From positions 248,001-312,000 of the forward strand of contig NZ_VSJK01000001.1 in assembly GCF_008085915.1 (NCBI RefSeq): a stretch of DNA of 64,000 nt, read 5' to 3'. This document shows positions 33,455 through 42,479 of this stretch, one piece after another. The translations under genes were made by a program, and so were the position numbers. Position 1 is the first letter of the stretch; every line of letters starts with the position of its first letter. The stretch comes from Oceaniovalibus sp. ACAM 378. GTDB taxonomy: Bacteria; Pseudomonadota; Alphaproteobacteria; Rhodobacterales; Rhodobacteraceae. The notes beneath the pieces were generated by a model that saw only the letters and a list, made by a program, of their open reading frames with translations, did not search any database and was not told where the DNA came from.

Positions 33455-34425
33455 CAGCCGCGCCTCAGGGATTGGGTGATCTGGGCCATCACCGAGAGGG
33501 CGATTTCCGCCGGGCTGCGCGATCCGATATCCAGCCCGACCGGCGCATGAATTCGCGCGATATCGGCGTCGCCGAACCCTTGTTCGCGCAACCGTTCCAC
33601 CCGTTTTGCATGGGTCCGACTGGACCCAAGGCACCCGAGATAGAAAACATCGGATTTCAACGCCGTCACGATGGCCGGATCGTCGATCTTCGGGTCATGG
33701 GTCAGGGTCACAACTGCCGTGCGCGGATCCAGCCCATGGGCGGTCAGCGCCGCATCCGGCCAGTCGTGGATCAGGGTTTCCTCCGGGAACCGCGCCGCAC
33801 TTGCGAAAGCCTCACGCGGGTCGACCAGAACCGCGTCATACCCCGTCATCCGCGCTATCTGCATCAGCGGTTGCGCAATATGCACGCCGCCGACCACCAC
33901 CATACGCAATGGTGGATTGTGGATGGCGACAAAGGTTTCGCCGTCCGGCTCGAACCCCGACCGGTCAAGCCGGAACCGTTCGGGAAATTCCTCGGCCCCG
34001 GTCAGGCGGCGAGTCCAGTCGGCGGTGTTCACCACATATCCGACCTGCCGCCGTTCCGCCCGCGTCGCCACCAATTCCGCCAGCATTGCCTCGGGGAGGT
34101 CACGGCCCACCGGTTCGACCAACACACGGATCCGCCCGCCACAGGCCAGACCGACAGCAAAAGCCGTGTCGTCGCTGACGCCGAATTCAAGCAGGCGCGC
34201 GCCACCGGTCTCAACCGCTTCCTGTGCTTCGACCACCACAGCGCCTTCGACACAGCCGCCCGAAACAGAGCCCGCGATTTCCCCTGCGCCGGATATCGCC
34301 AGCTGGCTGCCCGTGGGGCGCGGCGCCGAGCCCCAGGTTTCGACCACGGTTGCCAGAGCAGCCCCCTTGCCGTCCCGGTGCCAAGCCAGCGCGATTTCGG
34401 GGATATCGTCAAATGCGGGTGTCAT
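33454..34425 (-). CDS. XdhC/CoxI family molybdenum hydroxylase maturation factor
   Basis: A 323-residue XdhC-family protein, which binds molybdenum cofactor, promotes its sulfuration and inserts it into hydroxylases. The N-terminal XdhC/CoxI domain contains ATVVETWGSAPRPTGSQLA near 25-43 and GSVSGGCVEGAVV near 52-64. The C-terminal Rossmann domain has MVVVGGVHIAQPLMQIARMTG near 173-193, where the usual GGGH is GGVH. Late TLTHDPKIDDPAI and FYLGCLGSSRTHAKR are typical. It heads the minus-strand operon xdhC - molybdopterin-binding - coxS - coxL - coxM. Confidence 0.92.
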   Translation of the reverse strand: MTPAFDDIPEIALAWHRDGKGAALATVVETWGSAPRPTGSQLAISGAGEIAGSVSGGCVEGAVVVEAQEAVETGGARLLEFGVSDDTAFAVGLACGGRIRVLVEPVGRDLPEAMLAELVATRAERRQVGYVVNTADWTRRLTGAEEFPERFRLDRSGFEPDGETFVAIHNPPLRMVVVGGVHIAQPLMQIARMTGYDAVLVDPREAFASAARFPEETLIHDWPDAALTAHGLDPRTAVVTLTHDPKIDDPAIVTALKSDVFYLGCLGSSRTHAKRVERLREQGFGDADIARIHAPVGLDIGSRSPAEIALSVMAQITQSLRRG

Positions 34426-34554
34426 GATCGGCCCTCCTCTGCACGATCATCGGTCAGGCGCGGGGCATAGTCCAGTCACCGCCGACGCGTGACGCACGCA
34501 GAGTGTTCACCGGGTCCGGCAGGTGGAACGCGGTAGAAGGTGAGCCCTTTGCAA

Positions 34555-34583
34555 TAAAAAACCGCCCCGGTCAGGGGGCGGTT
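34555..34583 (-). terminator. intrinsic terminator of the OmpA-family gene
   Basis: AACCGCCCC (34560-34568) pairs with GGGGCGGTT (34575-34583) around a six-base loop. On the minus strand the stem is followed by a run of six T, at 34555-34560. It lies about 50 bases after the OmpA-family stop and before xdhC, separating the two units. Confidence 0.88.
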
Positions 34584-34629
34584 CATATTGCGATCTTTAC
34601 CCGAGATAAACACTCTCAGGGGCAAGTGA

Positions 34630-36399
34630 TCAGTTCAGCGATGCGACCTGCATCAATCCGGTGATCCGGCGCAGTCCGGCCCGACGGTTGGCACGTTCAG
34701 CGCTGTCCACTTCAACCTTCAGGTCGGATTCGCCATAGCCCTGCACGACCAGATTTTCCGGCGGCACGCCGAAATACTCGGTCAAGGCCAGAGCAAGCGA
34801 TTCCGCCCGGCGATCCGACAGGATCAGGTTGGTGCCCGCTGCGCCCACGGCATCGGTATGACCCTCAACCAGAAATATCTCATTCGGGTTGCGGTCGATC
34901 ATTGCGGCAATCTGCCGGCCGAGATCACCCAGTTTTTCCGCCTCGGTCGGGCGGATCGCAGCAGAGCCGGTTTCAAACGTGATGGTATCCACCTCGATCG
35001 ACGGCGCCAATTTGCGAACCTCAGAGATCTGCCGGATCTGACCCAGCGAGAAGCGGCGGTCGTATACGCCATCGCGTTCCAGAGCGGCGCGCAGCTCCTC
35101 TGCATTGTTGGTCTGTGCAACCGGTGCCGCAGCCGCCGGAAGTGTCGTGACATCGACCGGTTCAAAGGTGACGGTATCGTCGATCAACAAGACCTGAGTG
35201 CCATCGGCCCGCACCAGCGCACGGCGCAGAACCCGCAGGTCAGCGTCACGGATGGTAACCACACTGGTTCCATCTTCACGGGTGGTGACCGTCCGGGTCG
35301 ATCCGTCAGAGAATGTCTGCGTCTCGACATTGCTGCCCGGGCGGCGCAGCAAGGCGTTATCGTCCTTGATCACCTCCATGCCGCCGTCCTTGTTGGTGAC
35401 GACCAGACGGTCCTGCGATGTGCTGACCACTTCGCGGTTGCCCTTAATCACCGCGCCGACGACTAGAGCGCCTGCGCCGAGCAACAACGCCTTTTCAAGA
35501 TTCGACAGACCATTGTCCTTTGCGGGCGCGGCACCGGCTGTCGCTTCGATCTTGCCTTCAAAATCCTCGTCCGAGGAACGCGAGTTTTCTTCGGTCAGCG
35601 TTTCGTTTGTGACCTCGGCATCGGTAGAACCCTCTTCGGCAGATGCAGCAGCGGCAGGTGCGGGCACAACCTCAACTACGTCGTCTTTCGGGCGGCGCTT
35701 TGGCTTTGCCGAAGTATCTACGGCTTCGTCATTGGCCTCGGCGCGTTCGGCCTTCTTGTCGGCTTTTTTCTCGGCCTGACGGGCGGCCTTTTCGGCGTCT
35801 TTGTCTTTCTCGGCCTGTGCTGCAGCTTTCTCTTCGGCCTTCTTGTCCGCCTTGGCCTCAGCCTTTTCGGCCTTTGCGTCCGAACTGGATTGTGCCTGGT
35901 CCGCCGCTTTCGCTTCGGGGGCGTCATTCGCCCCAAGCTTTTTCTTGATCGCATCGTCGGTCATCGCTTCGGCAGCAGGCGCGGCCTTATCCGCGGTCGG
36001 CTCTACGACATTAGCAGCAGGAGCGTCGGCGGAAGATCTGGGTTCGACAGGTGCGTCCGCTTCGGCAGGGGCCTGCGTTTTGGTCGCTTTATCAGCTGCC
36101 TTTTCGGCCTGCTTTGCCGCTTTTGCAGCCTCTTTTTCGGCGTCTTTTTCGTTCGCGCGCTCGTCCTTTTTAGCGGCTTTACGCTCTTCCTTGGTCATCT
36201 TGGCCGCATCATCTGTCGCGGCTTCGGCTTCGCCGCACGGCGGTTCGACGCCTTCGGGGCAATCAACTGCTTCAGTTAGGTCTGTCGCAGCCTGTTCGGT
36301 CGAAGAGACCGCTCCGTTCTGTTGAGCGGGAAGAACAGACGGGACGACCAACGCCAGAGAGGCAAGCAGCGCGGTTGTTGTCTTCAGCGAATTGCGCAT
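34630..36399 (-). CDS. OmpA-family outer membrane protein with long charged spacer
   Basis: A 589-residue exported protein. A signal peptide (MRNSLKTTTALLASLALVVPSVLPAQ) is followed by about 270 residues of Ala/Lys/Glu/Asp low-complexity sequence (many AEKAAKxA-like blocks, probably coiled coil or extended) and a short hydrophobic segment (KALLLGAGALVVGAVI near 305). A middle region of unknown fold ends in a C-terminal OmpA domain with GHTDAVGAAGTNLILSDRRA near 525-545, which should bind peptidoglycan. The layout suggests a periplasm-spanning envelope tether. The upstream frame start at 36471 is rejected because the signal peptide begins at 36399. Confidence 0.9.
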   Translation of the reverse strand: MRNSLKTTTALLASLALVVPSVLPAQQNGAVSSTEQAATDLTEAVDCPEGVEPPCGEAEAATDDAAKMTKEERKAAKKDERANEKDAEKEAAKAAKQAEKAADKATKTQAPAEADAPVEPRSSADAPAANVVEPTADKAAPAAEAMTDDAIKKKLGANDAPEAKAADQAQSSSDAKAEKAEAKADKKAEEKAAAQAEKDKDAEKAARQAEKKADKKAERAEANDEAVDTSAKPKRRPKDDVVEVVPAPAAAASAEEGSTDAEVTNETLTEENSRSSDEDFEGKIEATAGAAPAKDNGLSNLEKALLLGAGALVVGAVIKGNREVVSTSQDRLVVTNKDGGMEVIKDDNALLRRPGSNVETQTFSDGSTRTVTTREDGTSVVTIRDADLRVLRRALVRADGTQVLLIDDTVTFEPVDVTTLPAAAAPVAQTNNAEELRAALERDGVYDRRFSLGQIRQISEVRKLAPSIEVDTITFETGSAAIRPTEAEKLGDLGRQIAAMIDRNPNEIFLVEGHTDAVGAAGTNLILSDRRAESLALALTEYFGVPPENLVVQGYGESDLKVEVDSAERANRRAGLRRITGLMQVASLN

Positions 36400-36480
36400 T
36401 ATCGATTCCTTTGATGTCACTTTGAAAACTGTGGCTTGCGCCGACAACACGCGGCGCGCCGGAAAGTTCACTTCTTTGAA

Positions 36481-37737
36481 TCACCTATTCGCGATACCGG
36501 CAAGAAGTCGCGCCTTTTCGCCATTGTCACCGGGATGCGACAGGGCCTGCGCCAAGCCTTCCAGCGTTGCAATCGAGTGTCCTGCGCGCAGCGTGTCCAC
36601 ATGGGGCAGAATCGCCTGCACCCCCTGCGCGCGGGCCGCAAACCCATCCCAGCGCAACAACGGGTTCAGCCAGATCAACTGTCGCGCCGAAAGATGCAAC
36701 CGCTCCGTTTCACGGCGCAGGGTCTCGGGATCATCCCGCTCAAGCCCGTCGGTGATCAGCAGCACAACAGCGCCCTGCCCCAGCACCCGGCGCGACCAGT
36801 CGCGGTTGAACTCTCGCAGACAGGCACCAATCCGCGTGCCGCCCTCCCAATCCTGCGCCTCCGCCCCCGCCGCCGCAAGGGCCGCATCCACATCGCGCCG
36901 CGCCATATGGCGGGTGATGTTGGTCAGCCGGGTGCCAAAGGTAAAGGCATGCACCTTTGCCCAGCCCGCGCCCTGCTGATTGCTGACCGCATGCAGAAAA
37001 TGCAGCACAGCGCGGGAATAATGGCTCATCGACCCCGAGATATCGCAGAGCGCGACAAGGTTGGGGAATCGTTCGCGGCGCGACCGTTTGGCGATCTGGC
37101 TGATTTCACCACCACGGCGCATTGCCGCGCGCAGGGTCGCGCGCCCGTCCGGCAGGCGCCCTGAATTATCGGCAAGAGTGCGGCGGCTGACGATCGGTTT
37201 CACCGGCAGTCGCAGACGCGCCAGCATGCGTTTTGCCTCGGCCATTTCGGCATTCGACATCTGTTCAAAGTCAAGATTGCGCAACCGCTCCTGCGATGTC
37301 GTGGTCCGGGTGGCATCAATCTCGATCTCGCTGCCGTCCTGTTCGGGCATATCGGGAAGCGCGCGATCCACCCCATCAAGCAGGGATTCGGCGGCGCGCT
37401 TTTCCCCCGGTTTCGCAAGCCGTTCTTCCTGCACACCCCGGATCGCCGGGGCCAGCAGTGACATCATATGTTCAAGGTATCGCGGATCGCGCCAGTACAG
37501 CCGGAAGATCTGATCGAACACGACGCGATGTTCCGGTCGGCTGACGAAACAGGCGTGCAACGTCCAATAAAAATCCCGCCGGTCGCTGAACCCGGCAGCG
37601 GCAACAGCGCGGATCGCATCCAGCACCCGCCCCGTCCCGATCGGCAGACCCGCCGCGCGCAACGCCCGGGCAAACCATGTGATATTGCGCGTCAGACGCG
37701 GATTATCGGGCAGGTCCAGCGCGGGCAGATCAGCCAT
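36481..37737 (-). CDS. coxE: CoxE-like VWA-domain protein
   Basis: A 418-residue protein of the CoxE family (von Willebrand factor A). The MIDAS motif DISGSMSHYS lies near residue 228, and the later VLLITDGLERDDPE near 325 gives the second metal-site aspartate. A basic helical N-terminal region precedes the VWA part. CoxE works with the MoxR-type ATPase CoxD to finish the active site of CO dehydrogenase-type enzymes, and that ATPase is encoded upstream on the same strand. Its start overlaps the stop of the intervening membrane protein gene by eight bases. Confidence 0.9.
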   Translation of the reverse strand: MADLPALDLPDNPRLTRNITWFARALRAAGLPIGTGRVLDAIRAVAAAGFSDRRDFYWTLHACFVSRPEHRVVFDQIFRLYWRDPRYLEHMMSLLAPAIRGVQEERLAKPGEKRAAESLLDGVDRALPDMPEQDGSEIEIDATRTTTSQERLRNLDFEQMSNAEMAEAKRMLARLRLPVKPIVSRRTLADNSGRLPDGRATLRAAMRRGGEISQIAKRSRRERFPNLVALCDISGSMSHYSRAVLHFLHAVSNQQGAGWAKVHAFTFGTRLTNITRHMARRDVDAALAAAGAEAQDWEGGTRIGACLREFNRDWSRRVLGQGAVVLLITDGLERDDPETLRRETERLHLSARQLIWLNPLLRWDGFAARAQGVQAILPHVDTLRAGHSIATLEGLAQALSHPGDNGEKARLLAGIANR

Positions 37738-38254
37738 TGTGAAAGTACATCCCTAACGCAATGAGTGCCGCAAGGATGGGTACAGCGAAATGCCAGCCGT
37801 AAACGTATAGTTCCGCAAATCTTCCGTAGTTGCGGAGGCTGGTATTAAATAGCTTCAGCTCGGGAAGTATCTGCGAAACCATATCTTCAATCGCATACTC
37901 GTCTTGTCCGAGTTCCTCTACAGCGCTTATCAAGTCTTCCACGAGACCATGAAATCTTTTATTGTGCGCCGCGCTAGCTCGACCCGCCCACTTACTCTGA
38001 CCATGGATGTTCCAACCACGATAGGAAGCCAGATCAGAATACCATTGAACGAAGTGCGCGATTGCCGAAATCACGACGAGGACGGCAAGCACCGGTAAAA
38101 ACTTCCCCTGTTCAAACTTCAGCCCAATGATCGATGTTTCAGCAAGCTGAATCCAACCCAAAGCTCCAAAGACGAGTGTGCCTGAAAAAACGAGCGTCGT
38201 GCGTCCGGTCGCACGCGTGGCGCCCGAGATTGCCTGTTCACCTAAAAAATTCAT
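37730..38254 (-). CDS. unknown membrane protein inserted between CoxD and CoxE genes
   Basis: A 174-residue protein I do not recognise. It has a hydrophobic segment near 21-45, a second near 52-72 (LPVLAVLVVISAIAHFVQW) and a third near the C-terminus (WHFAVPILAALIALGMYF). Between them is a soluble helical part rich in Glu, Asp and Asn. By hand count over 37741-38040 it is 49 percent G+C, against about two thirds in a nearby 60-base sample of coxE. Its start overlaps the CoxD stop (ATGA) and its stop overlaps the CoxE start, so it is translated within the operon. Composition suggests acquisition from outside. Confidence 0.82.
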   Translation of the reverse strand: MNFLGEQAISGATRATGRTTLVFSGTLVFGALGWIQLAETSIIGLKFEQGKFLPVLAVLVVISAIAHFVQWYSDLASYRGWNIHGQSKWAGRASAAHNKRFHGLVEDLISAVEELGQDEYAIEDMVSQILPELKLFNTSLRNYGRFAELYVYGWHFAVPILAALIALGMYFHNG

Positions 38255-39162
38255 CCCGCCACAGGCGTGGCACGGATGGCGTCAAGCAGGCGCGCGGCCT
38301 CGGAGCCCTGAAGTTTCTGGATGTCATCCTGATACTTCAAAATTGCGCCCAGAGTGTCGGCGATCACTTGCGGCGACAGCTCGATCGTGTCCAGCGCCAA
38401 CAGGCATTTGGCCCAGTCGATGGTTTCGGCAACGCCGGGTTTCTTGAACAGATCTTCGGTGCGCAGGGCCTGAATGAAGGCGACGATTTCCCGGCTGAGC
38501 GTTTCTGACGCCTCGGGTGCGCGGGCGTTCAGGATCGCCATTTCGCGATCAAACGTCGGATAATCGACCCAGTGGTAAAGACAGCGGCGTTTCAGGGCAT
38601 CGTGAACCTCGCGCGTGCGGTTCGACGTCAGGATCACAATCGGCGGTTCGGGGGCGGCGATCCGCCCCAATTCGGGGATCGTAACGGCGAAATCCGACAG
38701 CGCTTCGAGCAGGAAAGCCTCGAACGGTTCATCGGTGCGGTCCAACTCATCGATCAGCAGGACGGGTGGGCCGTTCGGGTGCGGCCGCATCGCCTGAAGC
38801 AGCGGGCGGGCAATCAGATATTCCTCGGAAAACAGCTCGGTTTTCAGGGCGGTACGATCGGCGCCCCCGGTGGCTTCGGCGGTGCGGATGGCGATCATCT
38901 GTTCGGCAAAATTCCACTCATATACCGCGCTGGCGGCATCCAGCCCCTCGTAACATTGCAGGCGGATCAGATCGCGCCCCAAGCCCGCCGCGATGGCCTT
39001 GGCGATTTCGGTCTTGCCGACGCCTGCCTCGCCCTCCAGAAACAGCGGTCGCCCCAGTTTCAGCGCCAGAAAAGTTATAACGGCAAGGGGTCGGTCACAG
39101 ACATAATTCTGCGCCGCAAGAAGGGTTTGAACCCCATCGATACTGTCCGGTACGTTTGCCAT
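38251..39162 (-). CDS. coxD: MoxR-family AAA+ ATPase (CoxD-like)
   Basis: A 303-residue AAA+ ATPase with Walker A EGEAGVGKTEIAKA near 43-56, Walker B VLLIDELDR near 133-141 and sensor 1 in IVILTSNRTREV near 173-184. CoxD of this family acts with CoxE as a chaperone for the copper/sulfur-modified molybdenum site. The ATG at 39162 opens the conserved N-terminus; the frame continuing upstream to 39339 is not conserved. It leads a minus-strand set with the membrane protein and coxE, and is divergent from glutaryl-CoA dehydrogenase. Confidence 0.93.
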   Translation of the reverse strand: MANVPDSIDGVQTLLAAQNYVCDRPLAVITFLALKLGRPLFLEGEAGVGKTEIAKAIAAGLGRDLIRLQCYEGLDAASAVYEWNFAEQMIAIRTAEATGGADRTALKTELFSEEYLIARPLLQAMRPHPNGPPVLLIDELDRTDEPFEAFLLEALSDFAVTIPELGRIAAPEPPIVILTSNRTREVHDALKRRCLYHWVDYPTFDREMAILNARAPEASETLSREIVAFIQALRTEDLFKKPGVAETIDWAKCLLALDTIELSPQVIADTLGAILKYQDDIQKLQGSEAARLLDAIRATPVAG

Positions 39163-39283
39163 CTTCACTCCCTGCCTGCGCTGCAATGCTGCATCTGCGG
39201 ACGGGCACGTCAAGGGCGCGCGGTAATTGCCCTTTCGCCCGGACCGGCGTAGACCAGATTCAACCGGCACAGGAGCAACTGCG

Positions 39284-40504
39284 ATGAACGCCACCCCCCC
39301 GATTTCCGCCAAAGATGCGCCCGAGATGGCAAGTTTCACCTGGGACGACGCGCTGTTGCTCGACGATCAGCTGGACGAGGACGAGCGGATGTTGCGCGAC
39401 GCAGCCCGCGCGTTTTCGCAGGACGTGCTGCAACCCAAGGTGGTCGCCGCTTACCGCGAGGAGTTGTCCGATCCGGACCTGTTCCGCCAGATGGGCGATG
39501 CCGGACTGCTGGGGGCCACCCTGCCCGAAGAATACGGCGGGCTTGGCGCGGGATATGTCACCTATGGGTTGATTGCGCGGGAAGTGGAGCGTGTCGATTC
39601 CGGATACCGCTCGATGATGTCGGTCCAGTCGTCGTTGGTGATCTATCCGATCTATGCCTACGGCTCGGAAGAACAGCGTCGCAAGTACTTGCCGGGCCTG
39701 TGCTCGGGTGAATTGATTGGCTGCTTTGGGCTGACCGAACCCGATGCCGGATCCGACCCGGGCGGGATGAAAACCGTGGCAAAGAAATCGGGCGCCGGAT
39801 ATGTGATTTCCGGCTCGAAGATGTGGATCTCCAACAGCCCGTTTGCCGATGTCTTTGTCGTCTGGGCGAAATCCGAGGCCCATGGCGGCAAGATCCGCGG
39901 GTTCATCCTTGAGAAAGGGATGAAAGGGCTGAGTGCACCCAAGATCGGCGGCAAACTGTCCCTGCGGGCCAGCACCACAGGCGAAATCGTGATGGACGGT
40001 GTCGAGGTGGGCGAAGATGCGCTTTTGCCCAACGTCGAAGGGCTGAAAGGTCCGTTTGGCTGTCTGAACCGGGCGCGTTACGGCATTTCATGGGGCGTCA
40101 TGGGTGCTGCCGAATTCTGCTGGCACGGCGCGCGGCAATACGGGCTGGACCGCAAACAGTTTGGCAAACCACTGGCGCAAACGCAGCTTTTCCAGAAGAA
40201 ACTGGCGGACATGCAGACCGAGATCACACTGGGGCTGCAAGGATCGTTGCGTCTGGGCCGGTTGATGGATCAGGGCCGCGCAGCGCCTGAGATGGTCTCG
40301 ATGCTCAAGCGCAACAACTGTGGCAAGGCGCTGGATATCGCCCGGATGGCGCGTGACATGCACGGTGGCAACGGCATTTCCGAGGAATATCAGGTGATCC
40401 GCCATATGGTGAACCTTGAGACCGTCAACACCTATGAAGGCACCCATGATGTGCACGCGCTGATCCTTGGGCGGGCGCAGACAGGTTTACAGGCTTTCTT
40501 TTGA
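39284..40504 (+). CDS. gcdH: glutaryl-CoA dehydrogenase
   Basis: A 406-residue acyl-CoA dehydrogenase that should oxidise and decarboxylate glutaryl-CoA to crotonyl-CoA in lysine, tryptophan or glutarate breakdown. The FAD-contact segment [19 protein letters not shown] lies near 146-164 and the [16 protein letters not shown] stretch near 179. The C-terminal catalytic glutamate is in [20 protein letters not shown], which is characteristic of GCDH. An AGGAG site precedes the ATG at 39284. The gene is single, ending at a strong hairpin. No other genes of glutarate catabolism are adjacent. Confidence 0.94.
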   Translation: MNATPPISAKDAPEMASFTWDDALLLDDQLDEDERMLRDAARAFSQDVLQPKVVAAYREELSDPDLFRQMGDAGLLGATLPEEYGGLGAGYVTYGLIAREVERVDSGYRSMMSVQSSLVIYPIYAYGSEEQRRKYLPGLCSGELIGCFGLTEPDAGSDPGGMKTVAKKSGAGYVISGSKMWISNSPFADVFVVWAKSEAHGGKIRGFILEKGMKGLSAPKIGGKLSLRASTTGEIVMDGVEVGEDALLPNVEGLKGPFGCLNRARYGISWGVMGAAEFCWHGARQYGLDRKQFGKPLAQTQLFQKKLADMQTEITLGLQGSLRLGRLMDQGRAAPEMVSMLKRNNCGKALDIARMARDMHGGNGISEEYQVIRHMVNLETVNTYEGTHDVHALILGRAQTGLQAFF

Positions 40505-40520
40505 CTTAACAGTCATGTGC

Positions 40521-40555
40521 CGGGCAAAGTTGATAGATCACATCAACTTTGCCCG
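40521..40555. terminator. bidirectional terminator overlapping the end of a glycosyltransferase gene
   Basis: CGGGCAAAGTTGAT (40521-40534) pairs perfectly over 14 bases with ATCAACTTTGCCCG (40542-40555), loop of seven. It follows gcdH by 16 bases. Its right arm contains the stop codon and last codons of the convergent glycosyltransferase gene, so that gene is terminated within its own 3' end. No long T-run follows on either strand. Confidence 0.8.
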
Positions 40556-41586
40556 CCTGTTGCAGTCCGGTACAGACGGACCAAATGCTGCGACAGGGCA
40601 GCATCCGGCGGTTCGCTGCCATTGGAGAGACACAACCGCCCGTAGAGCTGCACGGTTTCCGGATCGTTCAGCATGCGGGCAAGCGTCGCGCGGGTCAGAA
40701 CATCCGACCTCGCCTGCGCCCGCCCCACCTCAGGCATCGCCAGCAGCCTTGCGTATTCGGCACGGGTTGCCAGGGCCATGCGTGTGATACTGTCGTCAGC
40801 CACGGTGTTGAAATTCCGCTCGACCCAATAGGTCAGATCAATCCCTTTTTCCGTATGATTGGGCAGGCCCCGCCCGCGCTTCAACAGAAAATCCTGTGCC
40901 GAGCGGACGGAATAATGGTTCAACTGCACCACATCCGTCGCCAGAGGTGCACCCCAATAAAGAATGCGCGTGTCGTCAGCCGCCAAAGCCGCAGGCAGTG
41001 CGCGACCCGATCCATCGACCCAAACGGGGGGCGGACCGGCCCTTTGCTTAGGTCGGTGCACACCTGGCTTTTGCATCACAGCTTTGCGGTACAACGTCTT
41101 GAAAAAACGTGATAATGGCGGATAGAGCGCATCTGGCGCAATCGCCCGGGTATAGGCATCGATGGTCAAGGCCTGCGGGCGCTCCACATGGCCGGCATTG
41201 CCAAACAACCGCCATGGCAACACCACGGCATCAGCCCCCGGGATGGCCGTGACCAAATCGTGCAACGTGGTCAGCGGCGCGCGCAGGTTGACGAATTCAT
41301 CCGCGTCCAGAACCGCGATCCAATCGGCACGGCGCGTCAGAGGATGATCCGCCGCCTGTTTCAGTGCCGCCCATTGCGGCGTGCGACCTTCCGGAACAGC
41401 GTTGCGCACATGGGTCAGCGCGCCGACCGCCTGCATCGCATCCAGAAGATCATCGGTTCCGTCTGTGCAATCATTTGAAAAGACAAGGATATCATCGGCC
41501 CCGGCAGCGCGATTATGGGCCACCCATTCCACCAGATGCGGAGCTTCATCGCGCATGGTCGCAACAATCAGAATGCGTGGCGTCAC
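40543..41586 (-). CDS. glycosyltransferase family 2 protein (Glyco_tranf_2_4 type)
   Basis: A 347-residue soluble glycosyltransferase with the opening VATMRDEAPHLVEWVAHN near 8-25, SNDCTDGTDDLLDAM near 37-51 and the metal-binding DADE in DWIAVLDADEFVNLR near 88-102. It closely matches the layout of the N-terminal half of the larger gene two positions upstream, suggesting duplication. It probably adds a sugar to a surface polysaccharide or glycoprotein. A GTG start (41584-41586) overlaps the stop of the upstream gene (GTGA), and the last codons lie in a terminator stem. Confidence 0.88.
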   Translation of the reverse strand: MTPRILIVATMRDEAPHLVEWVAHNRAAGADDILVFSNDCTDGTDDLLDAMQAVGALTHVRNAVPEGRTPQWAALKQAADHPLTRRADWIAVLDADEFVNLRAPLTTLHDLVTAIPGADAVVLPWRLFGNAGHVERPQALTIDAYTRAIAPDALYPPLSRFFKTLYRKAVMQKPGVHRPKQRAGPPPVWVDGSGRALPAALAADDTRILYWGAPLATDVVQLNHYSVRSAQDFLLKRGRGLPNHTEKGIDLTYWVERNFNTVADDSITRMALATRAEYARLLAMPEVGRAQARSDVLTRATLARMLNDPETVQLYGRLCLSNGSEPPDAALSQHLVRLYRTATGGQS

Positions 41587-42479
41587 GCTGCAGGCTCGGG
41601 GAGGCGATACCAGTGACCGCCATAAAGCGGTGTGAGATCGGCCATCAAAGCGGGCCCCAACCGATGCGACATCCGCGCGATTTCGGCGCGCACCTGTGGC
41701 CAGACAGATGCGAAACGGAATGAATGATAGTGGATGACGCGCGGTCTGGCGTCGGGTTCGAACGCCCGATCCGAGATCGAGAAATTCCAGACATCAGGCA
41801 ATGATTGATACTCTAAACCAAACCGTTTCAGGGTGACTGGCAGGGAGATCTGGTCAAGCCACGGGCGTTTCGATCCGACCGGCGCATTCCAGTCGATTTC
41901 CCGCGCTGTCTCAAGCCAAAGGTCGGGAAACCGCCTTTCCTCCTGCCCGGCACCGGTGCGAAAGGCGACGAATCCGGCATTGAAATAAGGCAGGAATTCG
42001 ATTCTGCGCCGCCGCACCAGATGCACGCGATCTTCGGGCAGCGGCAGGTCGAAATGGGCATAGAGCCGCGCCCACCGATCCCCTGTCTTGCCCCATGTCG
42101 GCGTGCCCTCGGGCACCACGGCAACACTTCCAAACGGCGCGAGATCGCCAAAGGACAACGACGCAACACAGACCATATCGCTGTCCATGAATATTTGCAG
42201 CCCCGGATCGCGTGGCGCAGCACAGGCAAACAGTTTGTTTCCATGGGGATATCCGGATTTCCAGAATCCATTCTCGATTGGCAGAGGGCGCAGATCGACC
42301 GCCAAGACATCAAAGGCCGCGCGGGCGGGATCGGGCACTGGATCGGATCCCTCGGGGACATAAGCGATGAGGCGCGGTTCGGGGCCATTGTGAAACCGAA
42401 GGCTGGCCGCAAGCAGGAGCGCCTGCGCCGTCAAATGGTCGCCCTCGGCGATAAAGAAGACCGAAACCGGATCACGCAT
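41583..42479 (-). CDS. glycosyltransferase (GT8-like nucleotide-diphospho-sugar fold)
   Basis: A 298-residue putative transferase. Its N-terminus SVFFIAEGDHLTAQALLLAASLRFHN and the DSD-type metal site in QIFMDSDMVCVASLSFG near 94-110 fit a GT-A glycosyltransferase. FNAGFVAFRTG near 166-176 matches the usual acceptor-side motif. It resembles the plus-strand gene at 45.3 kb in layout (both have YPHGNK before the DSD site), so the two may be paralogues. Its ATG at 42479 overlaps the upstream stop by eight bases. Donor and acceptor are unknown. Confidence 0.82.
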   Translation of the reverse strand: MRDPVSVFFIAEGDHLTAQALLLAASLRFHNGPEPRLIAYVPEGSDPVPDPARAAFDVLAVDLRPLPIENGFWKSGYPHGNKLFACAAPRDPGLQIFMDSDMVCVASLSFGDLAPFGSVAVVPEGTPTWGKTGDRWARLYAHFDLPLPEDRVHLVRRRRIEFLPYFNAGFVAFRTGAGQEERRFPDLWLETAREIDWNAPVGSKRPWLDQISLPVTLKRFGLEYQSLPDVWNFSISDRAFEPDARPRVIHYHSFRFASVWPQVRAEIARMSHRLGPALMADLTPLYGGHWYRLPEPAA

